Shown: piece after piece, positions 6,665 to 13,740 of the stretch | How the letters are laid out: every line of letters begins with the position of its first letter | Position numbering within the stretch: position 1 is the stretch's first letter | Origin: DATKKX01 sp035542775 | Lineage (GTDB): Bacteria > Planctomycetota > Phycisphaerae > UBA1845 > UTPLA1 | Assembly (NCBI GenBank): GCA_035542775.1 | Contig: DATKKX010000430.1 | Location: 1 to 13,935 of the forward strand | DNA: 13,935 nucleotides | Reading direction: 5' to 3' | The notes under the pieces: model-generated | Database searches by the model: none | What the model saw: the letters and a program-made list of their open reading frames with translations, nothing else | Told to the model about the DNA's origin: nothing | Program-made: the position numbers and the translations under genes

Positions 6665-8236
6665 TCAATCTCGGGCGATGACCAACTGGCGATCGAAGGC
6701 CCTGGCGAACGCTTTCTGGTCTTTCTCGGCGGCCATCAGTTCGAGCGAGCAGTCGTCTTCGGCTTTGACGCCCAGCCCGATTGTGTCGGCACCCTTTTTC
6801 TGAAAGCGCGCTTGCTGGACAACGCCGTGGTGCGAGCGTTCCAACCGCTCGGCCAGGCGGAGCAACACGAAAAGCCTACTGACGATTGCCTGGCTTTTCT
6901 TGTCCAGCTCCGCGAATTCGGGGTGCTCGGGACGGGGGCGGCCTTTGCGGTGGTAGCGGGCCAAAGCGGCGATGGTGGCGATCTCCATCTGATCGAATCC
7001 CACCAGGTCGGCATGGCGTATCAGGTAGTAGCTGTGCGCCTGGTGGTTCACAAAACAGAGGAACACGCCGATGTCGTGAAGGATCGCGGCGTACTCAAGC
7101 AGCTCCCGTTCGGCTTCGCCGAAGTCGTGCAATCCGAGCTGTTTCGCCGAGTCGAACAAGTCGAGCGTCAGCCGCGCCACGGCCTGTGCGTGCCGCTCGT
7201 CGAAGTTGCACCGGCGGCCCAGAAGGAGAATACTCCGCCTTCTGGCCGAAAGCTCGTATACCGGATCGCTATGCTGCCGGCTGCGGACCAGGTAGTTGAC
7301 AAGCAAGCCGTCGCGCAAACCGAGGCGGCTTGCGGCGATCCGTTTTATCCGGAGTTCATCCATCAAGACTTCAAGAATTGCCGCTCCCGCCAGGATCACG
7401 TCGGCGCGGTCGGGGTTCAACCCGGGGATCCTCTTGCGGTCGGGCAGAGGCGCGGAACGGAGGAGGCTGACGACGTCGCTCAACTCACCAGGGGTGATCG
7501 TCGGTTCGCCGTTGATCACTTCGCGACCCGCTCGAAGCGAGGCCATGCCCGCGAGGTTCCGGATGGTGCCGGCCGTTCCGATGGCAGCGTCAAAGGGGTT
7601 CTGCTTCACCTGCTGGATGGCCCGCACGGCGGCGTTGCGAACATAGTTGCAGACTGAGGCGTAAAGCGATTTCGGAATGGGCTTGGTTGGATCATCGAGC
7701 TGGAACATCTGGGTCAGCCGGATCGCGCCCAGTTTCAGGCTGTCGAGGTACTTGAAATCTCGGCTGTCCCCGACCGAAACCTCCGTACTTCCGCCTCCGA
7801 TGTCGAGGAACAGGCCCGTCTTACCGTTCAGGTGAATTCCTCGCGAAATGCCCAGGTAGATCAGGCGGGCCTCTTCCCGCCCGGAGATGACTCGCACTTC
7901 AAGTCCGGCCTCTTCCCGCAGCCGGCGCAGAAACTCCGTCTGGTTTTCCGCCTCGCGCGTGGCTGAGGTAGCTACCGCAATTATGTCGCCCGCCCCGTTA
8001 TTGCGAGCCATCGTGGCAAACCGCGAGCAGATGAGGACCGCCCGATCCATGGCCTGCGCCTGCAGGAGGTAGTTCGTGAACTCACCCCCTCCCAGACGCA
8101 CCGGCTCCTTCAATTCGCTGAGGACCGTATATGACTGGTTGGGGTTGAACCGAACCAGCAGCAATCGAATCGAGTAGGTGCCTACATCCAGAAAAGCTGC
8201 TACTGATCCGCCCGACTCGCTTCGCGGAGCCTCCAT
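6665..8236 (-). CDS. ppx: Ppx/GppA family exopolyphosphatase with C-terminal HD domain
   Basis: The 523-residue product has the two-lobed ASKHA phosphatase fold (about 12-310) followed by an HD-type domain (about 330-523). Visible motifs are the first phosphate loop FLDVGTYSIRL (Asp17), ATSATREAEN, EEARLIYLG with the likely catalytic Glu121, the second phosphate loop LDIGGGSTEVSVG (Asp145), LKLGAIRLTQMF, GTAGTIRNLAGM and a GLRDGLL end. The HD part contains ILHDIG (His387-Asp388), HSYYLI (His401) and ARYHR. The family removes terminal phosphate from polyphosphate and in some members converts pppGpp to ppGpp; the ppk1 neighbour favours polyphosphate. In the first loop Tyr21 replaces the usual Asn of D-[IVL]-G-[ST]-N. 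GGAGG lies 10 nt before the ATG. The start overlaps the end of the CHAD-HD gene by 37 nt, so translation is probably coupled. Last gene of the ppk1 operon. Confidence 0.95.
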   Translation of the reverse strand: MEAPRSESGGSVAAFLDVGTYSIRLLLVRFNPNQSYTVLSELKEPVRLGGGEFTNYLLQAQAMDRAVLICSRFATMARNNGAGDIIAVATSATREAENQTEFLRRLREEAGLEVRVISGREEARLIYLGISRGIHLNGKTGLFLDIGGGSTEVSVGDSRDFKYLDSLKLGAIRLTQMFQLDDPTKPIPKSLYASVCNYVRNAAVRAIQQVKQNPFDAAIGTAGTIRNLAGMASLRAGREVINGEPTITPGELSDVVSLLRSAPLPDRKRIPGLNPDRADVILAGAAILEVLMDELRIKRIAASRLGLRDGLLVNYLVRSRQHSDPVYELSARRRSILLLGRRCNFDERHAQAVARLTLDLFDSAKQLGLHDFGEAERELLEYAAILHDIGVFLCFVNHQAHSYYLIRHADLVGFDQMEIATIAALARYHRKGRPRPEHPEFAELDKKSQAIVSRLFVLLRLAERLERSHHGVVQQARFQKKGADTIGLGVKAEDDCSLELMAAEKDQKAFARAFDRQLVIARD

Positions 8237-9870
8237 GTCACGCGCACCTCCCTGTTAAAGACGTCAGCCGCCAGCCTTCCTTTTCGCACCGCCCGCTCGC
8301 ATTCCTTGTCCGCCGGCCGTGTCACGGTACAGCTTATGTCAAGCCGCTTGGAATCGAAACGACACGTCAGATCGCTCACGACATTCTCATGGGTGAAATC
8401 CAGCGCGTCCGCGATGCGCAGGATAGCGGACAGTGTGCGTACATCCGCTTGGTCAGCGTCCGGCAGGGCGGCAAACTGCCGGTGGCGAGCCTTGGGCAGC
8501 GCCCGCCGGTGATATCGGGCAATCAAGCCGACGATCCTGCGCATTCGCTCATCCCAGGGCAGCATTGGCGATTGGAGGATCAGGCGAAGCGCGGTCTTTT
8601 GGTGGCGCGGGCGGCCCTCGACCCAACCGATGTCGTGCAGCAGTGCCGCGCAAGTAAGCCAGAAACGCCGATCTCCATCCAGACCGTGGAGAGCCGACGA
8701 CTCGTCGAAGAATCGCAAGGCCAAATGCGTAACATGATGGGTGTGTCCTGCTTCGTATGCGCAGACCTGCGCGAGGTCGAACACGGGACGTAGGCGCTCG
8801 TCGCGCGAGAATTGTTCATAAGTCATGGGGCCGTCCCGGGAGGCACATCCCGCGGACAGCGAGGCGCCGGAGTCCTCTCCCGGCACGCTGCGGTCGACGT
8901 CCGCTGTCGCCCCGTGCAGATCATCGACGCTCCCCGCGGTGGTCGCCGCCGGTTCGAAGAGCCTTCGGAACTTCCCCCAATAGTCGGTCGCTGTGGCCTG
9001 ATGCCACGCAGCGACAAACTCTCCGTAGACTTCCGCCCTGCGGCGACGGCGCTCGTCCCGAAGGCACTCCAGGCCCGGCGTAAGCTGGTCGGCCGTCGCC
9101 GGTTCGCTTAGCATCACGCTCAGTTGCTCCTCCCAGACGTCACAGTCGTGGATTTCTCCGAGCCAGTCCTGGAGCCATCGCGCGTGTTGAATGTGCGACT
9201 TGAGGTCGTCGGGATACAGTGGCGCAAACAGCTCCAGCGTGTATCTCAAGTGCTTCGCGGCGATGCGCATGGCGTGCAGTTCCTTCACGGCATGCGGTTG
9301 TTCGACGTAGGGCTCGTAACTGAGTAGTTCCGCCAGACGTTCGTTTACCACGAGGCCAGCGCCGTCGCGAAGATCGCCTTCATCTGCTGGCCCCTCCTCC
9401 GCGTTGTTCAGTTGCCGTTCAATCCACCGTTGCAGACGTGGGAGCGCCTGGTTGGATTCCAGCCGATCCAGCGCCCTGGTCACCTCGACCTGCGCGGCTT
9501 GCCGCCGCTGGACCAGCGATTGGAGCACGTGCTCGATGCCGGGGCGAATCATGGAGGCCGCTTCCCCGAGGCCGCCCCGAAACTGGCCCAGAAAATCGAT
9601 TTGCACGTCGAGGTCACGGGCCGATCCGAGCCTTTTGGTCACATACTTGAGTCGCTTTCGCCATCGCTTGTCCGCGACGCGGGCAAGTTCCTCTTCGAAT
9701 ACCGAGACGGCGTTACGCAGCCGGCGCGATGCGACCCGCATGCGATGCACGCACTCGATGTCCTGGTTCCGCAGGACTCCCTCGAGTTCCTCCTGCATCG
9801 CCCGCAGCGGCCTGCGCATCGCACGTGCGGCAAAAATCGAGCGACCTTGATGCTTTTTTCGCTTTACCAT
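8200..9870 (-). CDS. CHAD domain-HD domain fusion protein (polyphosphate-binding)
   Basis: This 556-residue protein has two parts. Residues about 8-300 are a CHAD domain: helical, very rich in Arg, Lys and His, with two matching repeats (VHRMRVASRRLRNAVSVF, then LHAMRIAAKHLRYTLELF) and the signatures GSARDLDV and GEIHDCDVWEEQL. CHAD domains bind inorganic polyphosphate through this basic surface. After a low-complexity linker (about 305-350) comes an HD-type domain (about 355-556) with GHTHH (His376, His378, His379), LLHDIG (His412-Asp413), ARYHR and LRIADALDFTHENVV. It resembles the C-terminal module of the Ppx encoded next. There is no ASKHA phosphatase lobe. Hydrolysis, sensing or granule attachment are all possible. 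The start is supported by GAGG 6 nt before ATG; an internal ATG before the HD part (MTYEQF) has no good ribosome site, so a true fusion is likely. It lies 44 nt after ppk1. Confidence 0.92.
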   Translation of the reverse strand: MVKRKKHQGRSIFAARAMRRPLRAMQEELEGVLRNQDIECVHRMRVASRRLRNAVSVFEEELARVADKRWRKRLKYVTKRLGSARDLDVQIDFLGQFRGGLGEAASMIRPGIEHVLQSLVQRRQAAQVEVTRALDRLESNQALPRLQRWIERQLNNAEEGPADEGDLRDGAGLVVNERLAELLSYEPYVEQPHAVKELHAMRIAAKHLRYTLELFAPLYPDDLKSHIQHARWLQDWLGEIHDCDVWEEQLSVMLSEPATADQLTPGLECLRDERRRRRAEVYGEFVAAWHQATATDYWGKFRRLFEPAATTAGSVDDLHGATADVDRSVPGEDSGASLSAGCASRDGPMTYEQFSRDERLRPVFDLAQVCAYEAGHTHHVTHLALRFFDESSALHGLDGDRRFWLTCAALLHDIGWVEGRPRHQKTALRLILQSPMLPWDERMRRIVGLIARYHRRALPKARHRQFAALPDADQADVRTLSAILRIADALDFTHENVVSDLTCRFDSKRLDISCTVTRPADKECERAVRKGRLAADVFNREVRVTWRLREASRADQ

Positions 9871-9914
9871 GATTCACCTCACACCCACGGGCTGTCTTGC
9901 CGGCCTCACCCCAG

Positions 9915-12056
9915 CTAGTCCGAAGAGTCTGTCGAGTTGGTCAATCGCATGAGTTCGGCATGGGTGCCGAGCTCTCGCTCTGGGGTTGTCGGCTGACGCT
10001 GAACGTACGTGCCGTCGGGATGCATATCCCAGGCCTGCCGGGTGTCGTTCTGAAGAAGTTCGAGAATCTGCCAGAGCCTTTGCTTTATTGCGAAGTCCTC
10101 GATCGGCGTCACGATCTCGACGCGGTGCTTGAGGTTTCGTGGCATCCAGTCCGCGGAACCGATGAGAAAGCACCCGTCCACCGGGTTTTGCCCGCCGTTG
10201 CGGAAGTAGAAAACGCGAGAATGTTCCAGGAACCGGCCTACCACCGAAATGACGCGGATGTTGTCGCTCAGGCCGATGACGCCGGGACGCAGGCAGCAGA
10301 AGCCGCGAACCACAAGGCTGACCCGGACGCCGGTCTGGGAGGCCGTGTATAGGGCCCGAATAATGGCCTTGTCCTCAAGGCTGTTCATCTTGGCGATAAT
10401 TCCGGCTGGCCGGCCAGCCTTGTGATGCTCCACCTCTCGATTTATGAGCTCCAGGAACCTCTGACGCATGTTGATCGGGGCGACCAACAGAGCCTGGTAG
10501 TCGTTCTTCAATGACCGGCCGGTGAGATAGTGGAACAACTCCACCACCTCGTCGGTGATCTTGGGATTGCAGGTGAACAGGCCCAGATCCGTATAGATCC
10601 TCGCCGTCTGGCCGTTGTAATTCCCCGTGCCGATATGCACGTAGGTGCGCAGGCTGTCGGTCTCCTGTCTCACTACCATGGCCAGCTTTGTGTGCGTCTT
10701 GAGTCCGACCATGCCGTAGAACACATGCGTGCCGGCCTTTTCCAGTTGCTGCGCCCAGAAGATGTTGCGCTGTTCATCAAATCGAGCCTTGAGTTCGACC
10801 ATGCAGACGACCTGTTTCCCCGCTTCGGCAGCCCGGATCAGGCTGTCCATCAGTGAACGGCTGTCGCCGATGCGGTACAAGGTGAGCTTGATTGCCAGCA
10901 CCTTGGGATCGTCAGCGGCGGTTCGTACGAACCGCTCGACGCTGTCGGAGAAGCTCTCGTAGGGGTGATGCACAAGAAGGTCGCCGGCTCGGATGACGCT
11001 GAAGATGTCAGCTTCGTCGTCCGCCAGCCGCGGGCTGATAACCGGCGCCCATGCTTCGTATTTCAACGCCTTGATGGGCAGATCGGCGATCGGCTTGAGA
11101 TCAGTATAGTCGAGCTCACCCGGCAGCTCGTAGACATCCAACTCGCTCAACTCCAGCTCGCGGATGAGAAAGCTGATGGTCCAGGGATCCGCCTTGGGCC
11201 CATGCTCCAATCGAACGATCTGGGCAAATCGACGCTCCCGCAGCTCCTGCACGATCAGCTCGAGGAGGTCCTCGGCATCCTCCTCGTCGCGCTCGACGTC
11301 GGCATTCCGCGTTACCCGGAAGGGCGTAACGCTGATCAACTCCATACCCGGAAACAATGCGCCCAGGCTGTGACTGATCAGGTCGACGACGCTGACAAAT
11401 CGGTATTCACCAGGGAATTCCCTGGTCTCCAGCCGAAGCCAGATCGGCAGGGTTTCCGGCACCTTCACACGGGCAAACAGATGTTCGTCAGAATCCGGCA
11501 GGCTCAGTCGCACGCCCAGTGACAAGGACAGGTTCGACAAAAACGGGAAAGGATGTCCGGGATCAACCGCCATGGGCGTCAGAACCGGGAACAGGTTGTT
11601 TCGGAAGTGCTGCTGGGCGAATGATCGCTCCGCGGCGGTCAGTTCGCTCCAGGGCAGCAGCCGGATCACGTGAGTGGCAAGGGCTGGCCGGATCTGTTCG
11701 TTAAAGCACCGGGCCTGCAGGGCAAGCATAGGTTCGACAGCCGCGCGGATGGCGCTGATCTGCTGGGCCGGTGTCATGCCGTCATCGGCGTGGGGCACCA
11801 CGCCCGCCAGCACCTGGCGTTTCAGGCCGCCGACTCTCTTCATGAAGAATTCATCCAGGTTGGATGTGAAGATACCCAGAAACCGCACCCGTTCGAGCAG
11901 GGGTGTTCGTTCATCGACGGCTTCGTGCAACACGCGGTCGTTAAACGCCAGCCAACTCAGCTCGCGGTTCAGGAATTCGGGTACTCCGTCTACTACAACC
12001 GGCTCCGCTGAGGACGCTATGCTGCCGCTCTGCACGGGCATCTCCGTTCCATCCAT
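9915..12056 (-). CDS. ppk1: Polyphosphate kinase 1
   Basis: The 713-residue product covers the full PPK1 layout: N-terminal domain opening with FLNRELSWLAFN (28-39) and LGIFTSNLDEFFMKRV, a head domain, then two phospholipase-D-like C-terminal domains. His474 (YVHIGTGNYN), followed by ARIYTDLGLFT, corresponds to the autophosphorylated His of E. coli (His435), and His612 (VGRFLEHSRVF) to His592. KLTLYRIG and LKARFDEQRN carry the metal-binding Arg residues of the family. E. coli PPK1 is 688 residues, so this is full length. The enzyme reversibly makes polyphosphate from ATP. GAGG lies about 10 nt before the ATG; an in-frame ATG five codons later is the alternative. First gene of the ppk1, CHAD-HD, ppx operon. 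A Pho-box-like repeat lies 244 nt upstream. Confidence 0.97.
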   Translation of the reverse strand: MDGTEMPVQSGSIASSAEPVVVDGVPEFLNRELSWLAFNDRVLHEAVDERTPLLERVRFLGIFTSNLDEFFMKRVGGLKRQVLAGVVPHADDGMTPAQQISAIRAAVEPMLALQARCFNEQIRPALATHVIRLLPWSELTAAERSFAQQHFRNNLFPVLTPMAVDPGHPFPFLSNLSLSLGVRLSLPDSDEHLFARVKVPETLPIWLRLETREFPGEYRFVSVVDLISHSLGALFPGMELISVTPFRVTRNADVERDEEDAEDLLELIVQELRERRFAQIVRLEHGPKADPWTISFLIRELELSELDVYELPGELDYTDLKPIADLPIKALKYEAWAPVISPRLADDEADIFSVIRAGDLLVHHPYESFSDSVERFVRTAADDPKVLAIKLTLYRIGDSRSLMDSLIRAAEAGKQVVCMVELKARFDEQRNIFWAQQLEKAGTHVFYGMVGLKTHTKLAMVVRQETDSLRTYVHIGTGNYNGQTARIYTDLGLFTCNPKITDEVVELFHYLTGRSLKNDYQALLVAPINMRQRFLELINREVEHHKAGRPAGIIAKMNSLEDKAIIRALYTASQTGVRVSLVVRGFCCLRPGVIGLSDNIRVISVVGRFLEHSRVFYFRNGGQNPVDGCFLIGSADWMPRNLKHRVEIVTPIEDFAIKQRLWQILELLQNDTRQAWDMHPDGTYVQRQPTTPERELGTHAELMRLTNSTDSSD

Positions 12057-12300
12057 TCTAGTAGTGCCTCATCTTGTGACTTACGCCGGGGCGTCCTGGG
12101 ACCCTCAAGAATCCCCCGCGGCCCTGGTATCCCGCAGGAATCCCCTCGTACACATCATACCAAAAGGCTAACACCAGCAACATGGCACAGGCCGACGAGC
12201 CGATTACGAAGCCGACTCGGGTGTCTAGTGAGCCGTTTGCGAGGTACTACCCGCAAGGCGGGCCGGCTCCGCACTCCACAAGCCGCGGAGTAAGTTGGAG

Positions 12301-12318
12301 CTTAATCGAGACTTAACA
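12301..12318 (-). promoter_or_regulatory. Putative Pho-box-like direct repeat upstream of ppk1
   Basis: Read on the ppk1 strand, TGTTAAG, spacer TCTC, then GATTAAG form two half-sites with an 11-bp period. On the plus strand this is TTAATC and TTAACA with a 5-nt gap, close to the Bacillus PhoP repeat TTAACA. The first half-site keeps the GTTAAG core of the other two sites in this window; the second keeps TAAG. It lies 244 nt before the ppk1 start, so the transcript leader would be long. Binding is inferred. Confidence 0.5.
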
Positions 12319-12323
12319 AGAGG

Positions 12324-12337
12324 TTGGCAATTGGCAA
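12324..12337. repeat. Tandem 7-bp repeat (TTGGCAA)x2
   Basis: Two adjacent copies of TTGGCAA are followed by TTGAC, just upstream (in ppk1 sense) of the Pho-box-like site. The repeat could be a second regulator site or chance. Confidence 0.4.
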
Positions 12338-12623
12338 TTGACGGCACTGCACGGCGCGGAAGTCTCGGTGTGACTCTGGATGTCACGGTTGTTGCAATTG
12401 GTTGTCGCAAGCTTACGGTGAAACACAGCCCTCCATAAGCAAGCTGGTGGCACATGGGTTGCCGAGTAGCGTCAAGCAGGGTTCAGTCGATGGGGGCAGT
12501 TTGAGCGGCTCGCCGGCGGTCGGGAAGGAGCTGATCGAGCTGGCTAATTGGCGTGGCCGGGCGGTTACACAGCGCCGCCCTCAAGACGGTATTGGCGAAG
12601 AAGAGCTTCCGAAACAACAACTG

Positions 12624-12648
12624 CGGTTTCACACTCGATGTGAAACCG
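12624..12648 (-). terminator. Probable terminator hairpin overlapping the response regulator stop codon
   Basis: A perfect 10-bp stem (CGGTTTCACA and TGTGAAACCG) closes a 5-nt loop. The TGA stop of the response regulator (12631-12629) lies inside the downstream arm. On the minus strand it is followed by CAGTTGTTGTTTCGG, a T-rich but interrupted tail. It would separate the regulator transcript from ppk1. The tail is weaker than a classical one. Confidence 0.55.
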
Positions 12649-13333
12649 GCTCGCGGAGGGCATAGCCGACACCGCGGACGGTGCAAATCCATCCGCCGAC
12701 CGGACCGAGCTTCTTGCGAATCGCCTTGATATGCACGTCGATGGTTCGGTCGCTCACAACGGCTTCTTCGCCTAAGATCGTGTCAACAATCTGCGCCCGG
12801 CTGAGTACACGGCCCTCAGCCGCAAGCAGGGCCCGGAGTATACGGAACTCCATCATCGTTGTGGGGACGCTCGATCCGGCGACCGTCAATTCATGCCGGT
12901 CGATATCCAGACGGATAGGGCCCGCAACCATGACGTCTTTGCTAAGATCGAGCGCATCGATACGACGAAAGATCGCGGCGATCCGGGCCAAGAGAAGCCG
13001 CATTGAGAAAGGCTTGGTTACATAGTCGTCCGCGCCAAGCGCGAAGCCGATAAGGGCGTCGGATTCCTGGGCCTCGGCCGCCAACATGATCGTGGGGATG
13101 GCGGCAGTGCGAGGCGTGCGTTTCAACTGGCGAATCACTTCGTCGCCGGACAGATCGGGCAAGATGCGGTCCAGGATAATCATGTCCGGCGGGTTGCGTA
13201 AAACTTGTGCTAACGCTGCATCGCCGTCGGGCACACACTGGCAGGAATATCCATCCCGTTCCAGGTTGAGGCGGAGTAATTCGGCCAAATCGGCTTCGTC
13301 TTCGACGACCAGAATAGACTTGCCCGCCGGCAT
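12629..13333 (-). CDS. OmpR/PhoB-family response regulator, probable Pho regulator
   Basis: The 234-residue product is a receiver domain (about 5-120) joined to an OmpR-type winged helix (about 135-230). In the receiver, Glu11-Asp12 (VVEDEAD), phospho-acceptor Asp55 (MIILDRILPDLSG) and Lys107 (VTKPF) are present. The conserved switch Thr/Ser is replaced by Ala85 (IMLAAEA where PhoB has LTA). The output domain has the recognition-helix region SDRTIDVHIKAIRKKL and the wing TVRGVGYAL, which are PhoB-like. Phosphorylated PhoB-type proteins bind paired direct repeats as dimers. The polyphosphate genes and the three boxes here suggest a phosphate-response role, but no histidine kinase gene is in the window. 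ATG 13333 has AGGGAG 8 nt upstream; a GTG at 13342 is the alternative and overlaps that site. A Pho-box-like repeat 260 nt upstream suggests autoregulation. Confidence 0.92.
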   Translation of the reverse strand: MPAGKSILVVEDEADLAELLRLNLERDGYSCQCVPDGDAALAQVLRNPPDMIILDRILPDLSGDEVIRQLKRTPRTAAIPTIMLAAEAQESDALIGFALGADDYVTKPFSMRLLLARIAAIFRRIDALDLSKDVMVAGPIRLDIDRHELTVAGSSVPTTMMEFRILRALLAAEGRVLSRAQIVDTILGEEAVVSDRTIDVHIKAIRKKLGPVGGWICTVRGVGYALREPVSHRV

Positions 13334-13503
13334 TTCAGCCACTCCCTTTCCTCACATCCGAGGCCGATCTTCTGGCAGACCCTGTGCCGCTCTTCGCGGA
13401 TTGCCATCCGCAAGTAAGCGCATCGATGCCCGGCTCGGTCGGACCTGCCATCGGCCCGCTGGTCCCGTTCGACTGAGGCTGTTTAAGCCTAGCCGGCACC
13501 GCC

Positions 13504-13520
13504 CCCCGCCTGTGGCGGGG
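13504..13520. repeat. GC-rich hairpin in the response regulator leader
   Basis: CCCCGCC and GGCGGGG form a perfect 7-bp stem with the 3-nt loop TGT, between the Pho-box-like site and the response regulator start. There is no T tract, so a leader structure is more likely than a terminator. Confidence 0.45.
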
Positions 13521-13593
13521 TCGCGAATGATTCGGCATAGCGGCGCATACAGGATCGGGGGTTCTCCCGGTTCCGGCCAGAGCGGTTCGCGTG

Positions 13594-13611
13594 TTTAGCG
13601 TATTCTTAACC
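13594..13611 (-). promoter_or_regulatory. Putative Pho-box-like direct repeat upstream of the response regulator
   Basis: Read on the response regulator strand, GGTTAAG, spacer AATA, then CGCTAAA match the site upstream of the phosphatase at 15 of 18 positions, including the central run GTTAAGAA and the run CGCTAA. It lies 260 nt before the regulator start and 129 nt before the divergent lamin-tail gene, so it could serve either. The orientation matches the regulator, which would imply autoregulation as in E. coli phoBR. Confidence 0.6.
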
Positions 13612-13740
13612 GACCGTTCATCAGGGCCAAACATGCCGCAGGCAGCATTACGACCACCCTGGGCGCTTATCAGAGTCGGCCGCGTGGGCGCGGCGAGCCC
13701 GGGGACAAGGGATCGACGAGGACATTCGGGAGGTAAGAAG

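Larger units (their letters stand above)
12057..12628. other. 572-nt non-coding region between the response regulator and ppk1
   Basis: I see no convincing gene here. It holds, in ppk1 sense (minus), the hairpin after the response regulator, about 270 nt without clear structure, a tandem TTGGCAA repeat, the Pho-box-like repeat, and a long leader. Within the leader a TATGAT (12159-12154) with a poor TGTTGC 17 nt upstream could be a basal promoter. Two similar segments, CAAGAATCCCC (12106-12116) and CAGGAATCCCC (12135-12145), lie 29 nt apart. An open frame at 12402-12665 on the plus strand lacks a ribosome site and runs into the response regulator gene, so it is not called. Confidence 0.6.
13334..13740. 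other. 407-nt divergent region between the response regulator and the lamin-tail protein gene
   Basis: No credible gene is seen. It holds the Pho-box-like repeat and two GC-rich hairpins: CCCCGCC/GGCGGGG (13504-13520, 3-nt loop) in the response regulator leader, and GCCGCG/CGCGGC (13679-13694, 4-nt loop) in the leader of the plus-strand gene. Promoters for both genes must lie here, but no clear -35/-10 pair is readable. Confidence 0.6.

Noticed and set aside
8820..8824. Internal ATG (MTYEQF) as the start of a separate HD protein
   Set aside because: No ribosome site precedes it and the frame is continuous with the CHAD domain, so a fusion is simpler.
12402..12665. Plus-strand open frame of 87 codons between the response regulator and ppk1
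   Set aside because: No ribosome site, no recognisable domain, and it overlaps the terminator and the end of the response regulator gene.
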